Origin: Lichenostomus cassidix
Taxonomy: Eukaryota; Chordata; Aves; Passeriformes; Meliphagidae
DNA: 64,000 nt
Reading direction: 5' to 3'
Assembly (NCBI GenBank): GCA_008360975.2
Contig: CM039183.1
Location: forward strand, 35,889,850-35,953,849
A model generated the notes under the pieces. The model was not told the origin of the DNA, did no database searches, and worked only from the letters and a program-made list of their open reading frames with translations. The translations under genes and the position numbers were made by a program. Shown piece by piece: positions 11,215 to 23,204 of the stretch; position 1 is the stretch's first letter; every line of letters starts with the position of its first letter.

Positions 11215-14200
11215 CTGCAAAGACAGAGAAAAGCACCTGTGGGCAAAGGAGGAGTCAGGTGAATCCAGCTGACAACATGACATGTTAGACACCTTAGGTT
11301 TGATTCTGCTTCAGAGATTAAAGCCCTTCCTGCAAGAAAAGCAAAAACACCATGAAAGTCCAACATTTGGTAATGCAGGATGGTGGGGTGCCTGGAAGGA
11401 AATTGTTTTTCATAATAAAGTGTACTCTGTTGTATTGGAGGTCTGCATTTCATTACAACCTAATTCTGTACAAATAGAAGAGGCACAAAGCATAAAAATT
11501 TTTGAAAAAAAGTAAAATACCCACCTGTGAGCAATGAAAGCTCCCCAGATATGACACAGATGGAAAAAGTGATCATGAAGAGTGTACAAGGGACTCCTGT
11601 GTTTGTCCTGTTTGTGACTGGGACAAAATTACATAATCTACACAAGTGGCCTATTTGGCTGTTTCCTACCTAAAATGATTTTACAAGGACAAAAAAGATG
11701 GCAGTGCCTTGGGTGATTTCCACCACACAAGGTTGGCAACTATGTGAATAATAGCTATAAGCAATGTATGTAGGTTGAACCTTGAAACTATGCTCTCACC
11801 ATTCATAATATGTTTTTATTCAAGGATGTAGGAAAATGATGAGCTTAAACAAAACTATTTAATTTATAACAATTCCCGTAACTTCTTGATGTATACCTTC
11901 TAAATATTTATAAGCTGTTATGGGGGTATACTTTTATATTTATTTAAAAGGATAATTTTAAAATATATTTATTTCTCGTAAGACAGAAAAAGGAATTTGG
12001 CCCAACTTAAAAAAAATGCAACAAAACCATAACTCTGCTTGAATTCTGGTAATCTAGTATTGATAAAACCTGTAAGTTGTGTCTGTGAGTAATACCTAGA
12101 TTTTAATTCTTGGCTGAAATGATCTGAATTAAAATGGAATAACAAACACCAACATCTGCAGAAATTTATTTCCAGCTCATCTGGTGGCCATTGCAATATG
12201 CATTTAAAGAAAACCAAACTGAAACACAAAACAATAAAAATACCCATTGTCTTCTTTTAATGAGGAAACCTCAAAAATATGTGTTTGACATTATTTATTT
12301 TACTACTTTCATCAGTCTTCTCTGTGAATCTCTTTTGTTGCTCCTCACTTAATATTCTCCAACTTGGTTATCTTTTTGATGTAGAGGTGACAAAAGGGAT
12401 CAAGGTCCTCTATCTGTATCCTAGAAGTGACTTTTACTTCTGGCTGTCTGTTTGTGGAGAGGGAACTCGGCCCTGCACCCTTCTGGATTATTCAGCAATT
12501 CGGCAGAAAGATGACCTCTACACAACAGCACATTAGTAAGTTCTGGGAAATAGAAAAAGCTTCTCAGGCTAATAGCAAAGAACATAATCTAGTATTGATT
12601 TTTCAACACCTACATCCTTAAGGAAGGATGACTTTTGCAAGCAATCTGAGCTAGCTCAGAGAGGCAGATTGGGAGAGTGGGGAACACTTGACCTGGGCTT
12701 CAGTTTTCCCTGTGACAGAAACAAGATGATATCTCATTTTAATGGGAACCCATTACTTAAGATCCATACAGATCACTGTAACAGTGAGAAGACATTGCTA
12801 TTCTTTTCAGAATAGCTAAGTGAGAAGACCAGAAGTATTTTTAATCTTTGTAGTCAGTCCAGAAGAGCTTCACAATGGCTCTGTTTTCTCAAATAGTCCA
12901 AATCCAGTGTTTTAATACCTGCAAACATACTTTTCCTCCATCTTCATGTCTTTGCTGTGACCTAATAGCAAAGGACAGTGAGGCAAAATTTCACATACCA
13001 GATTGCCAATTTTATTTGTATAAAATTTTTTAATTTTAGTTCTGGAAACAAATACAAATTTAAGAGAGTTTAGGAATAACTGAAAGAAACAATCTTACAA
13101 GTATGAAGTACACCAAGAACAAATTGCTGAAAGCAGGAGTGAATGATTTTTTTAATATTTTCCATTGCAAAAATTCTAGCATGAACTAGATGCAGCAGCA
13201 TGACATTTCAGCCCATTAGAGCTGAACATCCCTCTATGGCCAGTCTTGCTGAACGCTAAGTTAAAACTTCCTGCTGTGTGAACCAAATGCAGAGAAATTG
13301 CACAGTAATGGAGTCCTTCGTTTCAGTGAAGAAATCACACTATCTGGATCTATGAACCTTCAGTGTTTATGTACTTTATTTAGGGCTCCAAACACAATGA
13401 TGGCAAGCGTATATATATTTATCTGCATTTTTTTTCTGCAAACAATAAAGATGTCTGGCAATCTTTCATTACCAGTGTCTATTTAAATCATGCTCTTACA
13501 TCTTAAACTAGCAAACCTAATCTCCTTGACAATGGCCTAGGTAATAGGGCAGGTCTGTCAAGCAGAAGTATCTCTCACTTTGCTTGTTCTGCCTGGTCTT
13601 GGATAGGAAGTTCAGAGATGCTCCAGGTGTGCATCCCATGTCAGTTTGCTGAGGGCAGGAGACTGTGATCACTTCTGATGCTCACTCAACACAATATGCT
13701 CTAGTTCCCCAGTAAGTACAGAACACTTACCTCAGCACTACTGAAATGCTACTAGATTTCATCCATGCCACTTTATGAATAATGTTTTTGATTCTCAACT
13801 GTGCTGCATATTATGACCAGGAATAAATACCCATAAATAACAGCAAGCTACAGTAAGAGCTGTTGTAAGCACTATTCAACATTCCCCCGCCGTATTCCCT
13901 TAGTGAGATGGGAGGAAAAGTTTGTCTTATTGTCTCTGGGTCACACTGAAGGACACAGATTTACTTCTATTTCTATGCTGAGTCTTTTGGAAAAACTAAT
14001 GGGGATAAAGAAACCACAGAGGCTGCTGAGGACCATACGACAATACAAAAACATGTACATGAAAAGCTCTCTTTGCAGTTAATCAATATCATGCAGTACT
14101 GCAAAAACATCTACGGGACAGAAAGCATCTTGAAATAGAAATAAAGTGTCCTTCTTGGAGCAGCATCTCATTCAGGTAATAGAGCACACATTGACTTGTC

Positions 14201-16615
14201 AGTAGAACTACACGAAGCAAATAAAGAATGTGTTCGCAGACAGCAACTATACAGTACCATATAGATTAAAAACATTCATGGTAAAACTTCTCGTTCAAAA
14301 TACTGGAAGCCTTAGATAATATTAAATTTCAACATCCATCAAATTATGTACTGCCGTATGTTAGCACACTTTTATGATCATGCTTATTTTGCCTAGTATA
14401 GACAACATCTGAAAACTGAAGATCTTTAATTCAGAATAGAATATGCAGCTGTTAACCTTATTTTTGCTTTGGTTTAGTGATTCTAAACTACATTCCTGCT
14501 TGTTTGCTCTTGGTGCTTCATTCCTCTCTGATAAGCAAAAAAACTGGTCATGCGTAACGTAAAAAAAGTATTCTGATGCAGCTTTCTTTAAATCAGAACT
14601 ACATTTGCTTGTGATCAGAAATGCTTGATTTTAAGGTAATTTTACCTGCAAAAATAAGCTTTTTACTTAGATAATTGAAATATGTAAAATTATTTCACTT
14701 TATGTGAAACACAGAATTTTCAAAAGGTTTAGTAGTCTCAAAACAGAAAGTATTACCCATTTTCTAACAAGAAAGCGAGAAAAGCTATGCATACTTGAAA
14801 GCATTTGAAAGGAAGACAAAGAATAATTCATTGTTCACAAGCAATGTTCACCATAATATTCAGATTAACACAGCCTGCTAGTGCTAGAGCTAGAGCTCTA
14901 AGCAAAAGCAGCCTCAGCTGTGGAAGCCTGATCTACAAGGGGAGGTGACAGTCCAACTTAAATTTATTTTGTCTTCTTGGCTTTTACAGGGCTGTTTTAT
15001 GACAATGATCACATGAATTAACACCCTGTCATGTTTAGTGGTGCCTTTTACTTCAGTTGTGGGGGTAAAGATAGCAGATGTCTATGGCATTAGATAGGCT
15101 AGAGGGGTTTTGGAAGAAAATGGATTATTTGAGCCATTTAAGAGTCAAAATCTCACCAAAAGAGGTGTGCATAGCTATGGGACTACTGCTTTAGTTTAGA
15201 GAAAGATTTAGGCTAATCAAAACCCTAAAATATGGCTATAGGCAAGGAAAAGAAAAGATATTAATTCAATGAGAATGTGTTTCATGCACAGGAAAAACAG
15301 AGGTGTGATCCAGTTATATCCACATGAAGCAGCTTTGTGTGAACCAATTTGTCTGGTGTGCCTGGGGAATTCTGACATAAAATGAAAGAGCTGCTTTGTG
15401 ATGACAGCCACTAGTTAAAATAAAATTGATATACACAGAGTATTATGTTAGATACAAGATGAAAGTGTGCTCTGGTTTGGTGACACTGCACATCAAGGTT
15501 CTCTCCCTGTGTGTTGGAGCCATTCATATAATGAATTAAATTCAGGTAGATGGTGAATATTGAATTTGTACTGCTCTAAAGCAGAAAATCTAATCTAATA
15601 CAGGTCATTCTTATATAACTGTTTTCCATGAGTGGAATAAAGAACGTGCCTTCTCTCCTAAGTGGCAACACAGCTGAAAATGACTGTCACTTTAACATCA
15701 TAAACAAAAGCAATCTGTCACATCTTTTTTACTTTATTGCTGCCCAAAAAAAGGAAAGCTGAAATTCTCTCTATTTAGTTCTCATCTATTTCTCATTAGA
15801 CAGAAAGTTAAGACCTATTCTCAAATTTCCTCCAGTGCATCTTTATTTATAACACAGAGATTAATTTTACAGGATATTTCCCAGTTTTAGTTATTTTTCT
15901 TGCTCCTTTAATTAGACACCTGTGGGGTGAAATGTCCTGAGGCTGACATTGTGAGTATAACAAATACTAAAACCCCTAGCCTCAGTTTCTTTTTCAGTTG
16001 TTTAAGATATTTTAGAAATCAAGTTGGTGTGCCATTTCTTGTACAGCCATGTTTTATTTAACTTTTAAAATTTACCTGATGGGGAAAAAAAAGAAAAATC
16101 AATGGCCTAATAATAGATGTTCCACATTTCATACTGTGACTCAGGACTCATTGAAAGATGTTATGCATGATGAACCTTTTCAGCAGCTTTTTTTCCCCAC
16201 TAAAATGCAGTGAAATAAATAATGTTTTTTGTGGTTAGCATTTGCTATTTATCATTTAGATTATCATTAGCTGCTTAGAGACCAGACTTCACAGCCCTAC
16301 ACGCTTGCTGGAAATCCACAGCAGGAGAGGTTAGAAGCTGTTCTGCGATGGAAAAGGAAGCCTGGCAGTCAATGCCTGTACATTTTATACCCCCTACTGT
16401 CAACCCCGAGACCTGCACACAGGAGACAATGGGAGGGAAAGATGGGCTGGAGACTCGCCTGCAGCCCAGGTGAGCTGGGAGCTTTTCCAGGAGCTCCATT
16501 ACAACAGACTTCAGCAGGATGCCAGGGGATGTGACAGCTTTCCTGGCCATCTGTGTGTGTGTGCATGGATGTGCCTTTATGTTGCACCTGTGCAGCACAA
16601 AACATGTCTGGGAAG

Positions 16616-16684
16616 TGACCCAGTGGGTCTGCTGCAGGGCTGACTGTTTGCTTGAGACGACTTGCCTGAGTTAGGTTCGAGCCC
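16616..16684 (+). other. Pol III A/B-box-like pair, possible old tRNA-derived SINE head
   Basis: The sequence 'ggttcgagccc' at 16674-16684 fits the B-box consensus GGTTCGANNCC, and 'tgacccagtgg' at 16616-16626 is a fair A-box match, 47 bp upstream. I cannot fold the interval into a tRNA cloverleaf and see no matching 3' half, so it is not a tRNA gene. It may be a tRNA-derived SINE remnant or chance. Confidence 0.2.
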
Positions 16685-19619
16685 AGAAACTCTGGTTAGA
16701 GTGCAGCCAGGGCCTGGAAGTGGGGCTGATGAAGAGCATCAGGTTTGCCCTGCCTCAGTTAAGGCACTGCCTGCACTGCTTTTGGTTAGCTCTGAGGGGT
16801 TCCTGGACTGGCAGAAGTGCTGAAAAAATTTTATATTGCCAGTTGCTGAACAGCAAAGCTATTATTTGGATCCTACATTATCTACCTGAGGACTGTGAGG
16901 GCTGAGTCCCAAACAAGGAGCAGCTGAGGTTTGATTTGAAGGTGGTGGGTCTGAAAAGGGCTTTGGGATTCGGGTGACAAAGTCCTCCAACTTAGTGCTA
17001 CAGCCAGGACAGACAGTGTCCCACAGGGTAAGAGTGGAGTTGAAGTTAAGTTTTACAGCACTAGCTATACATTTGCACTGGAAGAGACTGTAGATGAAGG
17101 TTTAGAACCTGTATCTTTGTGGCTCAGTAAAAATGCTGTAGCTGTTTCTTGTAAGAGACCACAGCCTTTGTGCCAAGCCAGCACCATGAGCCTCAGGACC
17201 TATCAGGCTTTATCTGGCGTGCTTTATCTTGTCTTGGCGTGCCTAGAGATTTGGTTTAGCATGTGACAGTAATTATTTAATGACCTGATGACTATTATCT
17301 ATTCTGCTTTTTCTTTTGTACAGTTTTTGTATTATTGCATGGTTTAACAGTTCCATGTATTTTTGTAACTAACAGACAGCAATGACCATTAAAGGTACTA
17401 TTGGGCAGAAAAAACTGTCTCTGACCCTACCAAAAAATGCTATGCAGAGGAGTAAAGGCATGTGATGATAGAAGAGGCCTTGAAAGCAGAGGCACGGGGC
17501 GATATGGGAGGCCCCAGCACTATAAACCACTCTCAAGTGGCCAGTCACCCAAATACAGCATTGAAAGATGAGTAAAAACAGTCTTAGGGACAACAAAGAG
17601 AACAAAAGCATAACTGACTTGGGTAAAACACACCAACTTTGGCTTGTAAGTCAGAGAAGGAGTCTGTTAACAAACACATAAGACTGACTCCAAGCAGATT
17701 ATACAGTCAGAAGGAAAAAAATCCTTCAATATCAACATCATGCCCCTTCTGGGAAAGGATTCACTTCGCCAGCCCCTTCCAGACTGCAGCTATTGAGCCT
17801 AGGACCCAGAGAAGCAGTGGAAGGTTAAAAATAACACTGGGTAAATGGGTGTCACCAGAAAGCTTGTATATCCTTTATTTTAACTATGTATAATTTGAAC
17901 CGTAAGTCCTATTGTAAATGGACTAAAAATACTTAATTGATTAGCTTTCTAAGACTTTGATAAAACTAGCAATACATTTTCTACTTTGCATATACAATAG
18001 CCATGGTCTGAAATGAACACCTTTAGCAGATAATGAGATTTTCAATGTAATAAAAGGGCAGAAATTTATACAACCTAGTCTGTAACCTGCGTGCAAGAAA
18101 TGGGTAACAATTTTTAGCTGCATCAGCAGATAAAGATGAATGTTTAGAGAAGGATTTTGCTGGATTGCATGGATTGCAGGGCCAGATTTTCTAGAACTAG
18201 CTGGAATTAAGGCTTGGCTTAAGACTAGGTATGCTCCAACAAGATTTTTAAGGAGTTAGGATTGGAAATTGAAGCAGAAGAGATCACTGGGCAAACTAAG
18301 AATTCAGACACCACAGGTATTTAGTCTAGGCTTAGGTTTAAAGCTGTTCCTGGCCTAGCATTAATAGTAGAGTTTGTTCAGATGGAATTAACTATATTTA
18401 TATCTGGGTTTTTTACAACCCAGACTGCCAGACTGGGTTATGGAATGAGGATTTAGACATCAGATTTTCTTTCAGGTTAAAGCCTTTGAATGCAGGTTAC
18501 AGGAGGTATTTGTGTACAGCTATAGAACTGTAACTATAGCAATCTTTCATGATGTTTAATTTATTGTCTTTAGTAAAGACTAAAGTCACAGCAACCTCTG
18601 ACAAAGCAACCTTGCTAAAAAGCTGTTACCTTTTTATAATTACACACTCATTGGTTTGGTAGGACAAGATAAACAGCAACTTCTTGGAGAAAGTTTGTCC
18701 ACAGAACCATCTCTAAAACATACGTTTTAATAATGTTTCATCCAGTTTGTGTCAAGTTTTTCCCCCCAAACATTTATGATTCAGTGCCCCATATTCTATT
18801 CACTTATTTACAAAAGCACCACTTTTACATCAGTGTCATTGCTATTGTCATTACAGTTTACCTTGCCACTGTCTTATCAACATGCACAGCACAAAACCAC
18901 CCTGGAAGCTACTCTGAAAAAGTTCAAAGCTAATAGTGGGCACATTTTATTGTCCAGTTCCTAATGAGCAAGAGCAAGAAGGTGCATTGCTTATCCTTGT
19001 AAAAGGACAACCATGTAGAAGGGTTTTGTGCTAGGAAAGTTAGGCTAATTTTAAGGTGGGGACTTACCGAGGAAGCTGGTTTATAGCTAGATTCCCCACC
19101 AGCACAGACTGTCTGTGTGTGAGGTTAAAAAAGGCCAGGAAGCATGGTTTTGTGGTGTACATAGCAGGGACTATGTGGTTATTTCTAAACATAAATCTGT
19201 CTGGAGTCACCTTTACTGTGTCATTGATTCCATCATGCACACTGTGCCTTTTAATTCATCAAATAGGATTACTTCTGTCATCCCAAAGTTCAAATGCCTC
19301 CAGGAGGCTGCAATGGCTTTAAAAGAAAGCTTTTCAACTGATATTGCCACAGATAAATTTTATTTTCCCTGAAATAATGTAATTTACACACTAAGATGGG
19401 AAATAATCAGTCCTGCACCAGTAAGTAAATGTTTAAGATAAGCTTCCAGTGGCCTAGCTGGGCTAAAAATGGACATTTTGGCGGAAAGAGAACATTTTAT
19501 CCTTCCTAATAGGCCATGCAATATCTGTGCACAGATCTGAAGGGTCATGATACACCAGCAGGTAAAGCTGGGCTGCTCTGTGCACACCTGCTGCTGAGTT
19601 TGCATTTTCTACCCCAAGC

Positions 19620-20360
19620 AGCAAGTAATGCCCTTTGGCTTCCCATCATTACAAGCTTCCAGCTACTTTATTTGCAATAGGCTTTCAAACATCCACATGT
19701 GGCACCTGCTTTGTCCCTCCTATTCCCTGCAATCGCAGTTGCCCTCTTCCTTCCTCCTGCAAATGACCCCATTCCCCCTTCCACCCTGCCCTACCCTCCT
19801 TCACAGTCCCACCACCTACACTCCCCCTCTCTTTACCTCAGGCTTCTTCCTCCCTCCTTCTGATATCTGCCCAAGCACAGGCCCATTTCACCACCACAAT
19901 TTATGTTTGCTGGACCCTCATAGCTGTGCCATGTCATCTCACATCTCTCTTTTCGTCTTTGTGGAGTTTCTACCCTATCTGACAGGTCACAGTCCTTCCT
20001 GTCAGTTTTTGGCTTTCAAGGACACTCAAATGCTTCTCTAGCAGGCTCTACCCCTCCTTCTGAGGGATCTCCTTCTCCAAGGCTTCCCAAACTGTTGCCA
20101 GATTCTGAGGGTACCATCAGACATTGCTGTCCCAGTCTCCTGCTAGTCCCCAGGCAGCAGACAGCCCTTGCAGTGCCCTGGCACACATCAGGAGAGCTGC
20201 ATGCAGAGGACCACAGCTCTTCCCACTCTCTATGTTGCCATCAACTACTGGTCACCAAATTCCTCCACAACAACTCTCATTTTCAGCTTTTTTTCATCTC
20301 TTTCACACTCTTCATGTGACAGAGGTGACATGTTCACCTCTGTCACACTGACTTAGGCCT
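19620..20360. other. Pyrimidine-rich (plus strand) domain in intron 10
   Basis: The plus strand is strongly skewed to C and T, especially 19690-19870, with repeated CCTCC, CTTCC and TCCC runs and few purine tracts. On the PRKN transcript this would be a purine-rich stretch. Plus-strand open frames here (for example 19628-20041) are Ser/Pro/Leu-rich products of the skew and resemble no known protein. I do not recognise a transposon family. Confidence 0.5.
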
Positions 20361-20878
20361 AAGTGTTTCCCTTCCTATTGTTGAACATCAGAGACCTGCA
20401 GGCATTTGCAGAAATGTGAAGGCAGCAGAAGGTCCTTTCACTACTGCAGCCACTACAGGCTGAAATAACCCTGCCTTTTTATTATAGGAAGTATTTCCCG
20501 GAGACTGATCATGTATCCTGTACCTATTCTGGAGAGGAACAGTTTAGTGTCAATGTGCCTGTTTGATCCTTAAATCTGACTGGCAGGAGGTGTGGCAATA
20601 AGATCGCTTTATATAATAAATGATATGGAAAGGATCCAGACTGGAGTCAAACTGCACAAGTTGGAGACAGCCCTGGAAGTGTATTATTCCTACCTTGAAG
20701 CAGACCACGGTCAAAGATAAAACAAACCTTCTCACTGCCTCACCAAGCACCACAATCACAGCAAGTTAGGTCTGACACACAGACCTCTGCACCTAGCAGT
20801 GATGCCAAGTGAAGCAGACAGCCTGAAAGCACAGGTGGATAAATGCTCACACTAATCTCAGTGAGATGAAAATTGTCT

Positions 20879-21165
20879 GTACACGGCCCCGAATGGTTGG
20901 TGTGCCCGGCACGGGGGTGCTGAGTGCAGGGCGATGCTGGGCAGGTGAAAGCAGCATCTCAGCAGCACCTGCGCTTGTCCTGTGTCAGCTACCGCTCCGT
21001 TTGCTCGCCGGGCTACGGAGAGGGAGGGAGGGAAAACATTCCTTCGGTGGCACAGCACCGCTTCGTGGAGAAGTTTAATCAGTGCAGCTCTCAATTTCTT
21101 AAGGGAAAAGAAGGCGGACCTAATTCAATTAACTTCAGCTTAAACCGGAGTCTCAATGAATCCTG
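20879..21165. promoter_or_regulatory. CpG-dense patch in intron 10, possible regulatory element
   Basis: About 15-17 CpG dinucleotides fall within roughly 290 bp, 14 of them in the first 200 bp, in a window that is otherwise very CpG-poor. The patch is also locally GC-rich, with ACGGCC, CCCGGCACGGGG, CTCGCCGGGC and GGAGGGAGGG motifs. It has no recognised coding content on either strand. CpG clusters of this size in introns are sometimes orphan CpG islands, internal promoters or enhancers. Function is inferred from composition only. Confidence 0.4.
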
Positions 21166-21252
21166 CGTAGTCTGTGGTCTTGTCTGTTCAGGGGAACTGA
21201 TTTGTGTAGATGCAAGAATTATTCTGGTACTATCATTTAGCTATTCTGGAGC

Positions 21253-21297
21253 AGTCCTTTGAGAGTACTCCTTTGAGAGTAGTCCTTTGAGAGTCCT
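21253..21297 (+). repeat. Three-copy short tandem repeat, 15-16 bp unit
   Basis: The unit 'tcctttgagagtac' or 'tcctttgagagtag' occurs three times in a row with minor variation, just downstream of the CpG-dense patch. It looks like local slippage duplication. Confidence 0.8.
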
Positions 21298-21898
21298 CCT
21301 TTTCAGGAGCAGCAAAAACGTTCACATTACACTGGAATTGCAAAAGTAGTCAACATTGCTAAGTTAACAGGTCTAATTGGGTGCAATTCATGTGCTGAGA
21401 GACTGGAGCAGATGGATGAAGTGCTCCCATAGTTATAAGGAAAAGCTAAGGCAATATTCAAATATTTATAATAAATTACTTCTTCCTATGGTATTCTGAT
21501 TCTTCCTGGCATACCTTTATCTCTGCCCTACAACATAAAAATTACATGAACTCTAACTTTCATAGAGGCAACATTGTTGAGCTCCCTTGTAATGTGCCAT
21601 GACAACTTTCAGTACTCTAGGCAAAACTCTAGGCATAAATAACTTAATGAATATAGAGATCTCTGTTCATGTTGAGATGTATTCAAGTTCTAGCTCAGTT
21701 TAATTCAGGAAAGACATCAGGCCTTGGTCTCCTACTTTATTAAGCTGTTGGATGCTTTAAGCATCTCTCAGCATCTCTGTTGAAGTTGCTTGGGTTTTAT
21801 GTAAATGTGAAGGGAACTGGAAGACTGCTCTAAGGTTATTGCAAATAAAATTAAACTGCTCTTAATAGAGGGCAGCTAAGCTGCAAACCTCCTTGTAA

Positions 21899-21932
21899 TA
21901 AATATATATAATATATATACATATATATATAT
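21899..21932. repeat. TA-rich microsatellite
   Basis: An imperfect run of TA/AT dinucleotides with a single C interruption. Confidence 0.85.
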
Positions 21933-23117
21933 GGCTTCAAAAAATGGGTTTTATGAATTAATGGAAAAAAACCTTGCTGAAAGCTACTAAACATAAAATG
22001 CCACACCTGCATCACAAATCACTAGAGGCTGGGACAGTAGATGGATTTTGGGTCCATACACATGTTCAAGATACAATACACATGTTCAAGGGCAACAGAG
22101 GTAGATACCCTGACTGACTGCTAGGATAGAGGCTGCTTCATTCTGCCTCAACCAGTGCTAATCATCTCCCTCCCGGTCTCTGTGTTCAAACCGTGAGTCC
22201 CCAAAAGGCAGCCTCAGACAGAGCCTGCCTGCAGGCACTTATAGGAGCTCAACAAGCCTCCCTGAGAGCTGGCTGGATGAAAGTCCTCATCAGCACCTGC
22301 CCAGCAACCTTTATCTGTCACACTGGGCTGTGTGGGGGCTCAGGGTTTGAGTTTCCTCTCAACATCCTGCTATTCCTCCTGCCAGATATCTGAATACCAG
22401 TTTTCTTCTTCCTAGGAGTGCACCCTGGGCATCAAGCCGTGAGATATTTAGGGGGTGTGTTTCCTTTTCTTTCCATTTCCCACTTTCTCCTTTTTTTTTT
22501 TTCCTTTCTAGTTGGAAAGACTGTGGTTTACATTATTTATTTATTTAAAGGAAAACTTGAATCTCAAAGAGAAATGCCAGGAGAGAAAAAAATATTTCCT
22601 GTTCAGGTCTATAGCTACAATAGCTACAAAATTATGGAGCAGCCTAGAATAATTATCATCTAACAGCTTGCAGCCTAGACAATCTATTTTATATTTCTGT
22701 AAGCTAAAACATAAATTACCAATAGTATTTTCTGCATAGGCTATATAAATGCTCTGTTATTCGGCCCAAAACCACATATTTTCCTGACTGGTGCACTGAA
22801 AATAAGCTGAAAGGCAGCAAGAATATAGAAAGCCTTTCAAAAGTGTTCACATTGAATAGAGACAACCCTAGAAGACCACTGGGAAGGCCTTTTCTTTATC
22901 AACTGATGGCAGAGTCCTGTGTGTTCCTGACGGAACTGAGCTACTCTATCAATCAAAGTGACTGAAATCCACCACAGAGCCAATTCGGCAACTCCAACGG
23001 CTGGAGTAATTCAGCATGAACATAATTGCTTTTACTGAGGATTATAATTAGGACCCATTTGACAAATGTCACTCTGGTTGGGCCAGGGATAATGATCAGG
23101 AGTTGTGAGATCCATAC

Positions 23118-23204
23118 CTTCTGGGCCATGGCTCCCTGTGGGCTGAGGAGAGAGCTGCATTCCCCTTCATGGTATTCTTCTTTACATTCACGGCAGAACA
23201 CAGA
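23118..23204 (-). CDS. PRKN: Parkin exon 10: second half of the IBR zinc domain
   Basis: The minus strand has acceptor 'ttttccag', then 87 nt, then donor AAG|GTATGG. In phase 0 the exon encodes SVFCRECKEEYHEGEC, which matches human FAFCRECKEAYHEGEC and provides the second zinc-binding set of the in-between-RING domain (equivalents of C365, C368, H373 and C377). It then runs SSLLSPQGAMAQK, a diverged linker leading to the REP helix in exon 11. The human exon is 84 nt, so this exon is one codon longer; the extra residue falls in the poorly conserved linker. The start is set by the acceptor and by human exon 10 beginning at Phe362. The first half of the IBR, in exon 9, is not in the window. Confidence 0.97.

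Larger units (their letters stand above)
11215..23117 (-). other. PRKN: PRKN intron 10 (11,903 bp)
   Basis: The intron is bounded by donor AAG|GTATGG of exon 10 and a pyrimidine-rich acceptor ending TTTGCAG before exon 11; phase 0. The content is mostly AT-rich unique sequence. It includes a pyrimidine-rich plus-strand domain (about 19620-20360), a CpG-dense patch (20879-21165), a small triple repeat (21253-21297), a TA microsatellite (21899-21932), and a spaced duplicate of 15 bp at 22056-22070 and 22076-22090. Its short open frames look like chance. No internal exon or RNA gene was recognised. Confidence 0.9.

Noticed and set aside
12645..12760. Possible third MIR-like remnant ('gacctgggcttcagttttcc')
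   Set aside because: One short block recalls the MIR core, but the order and spacing of the other blocks do not fit; too weak to list.
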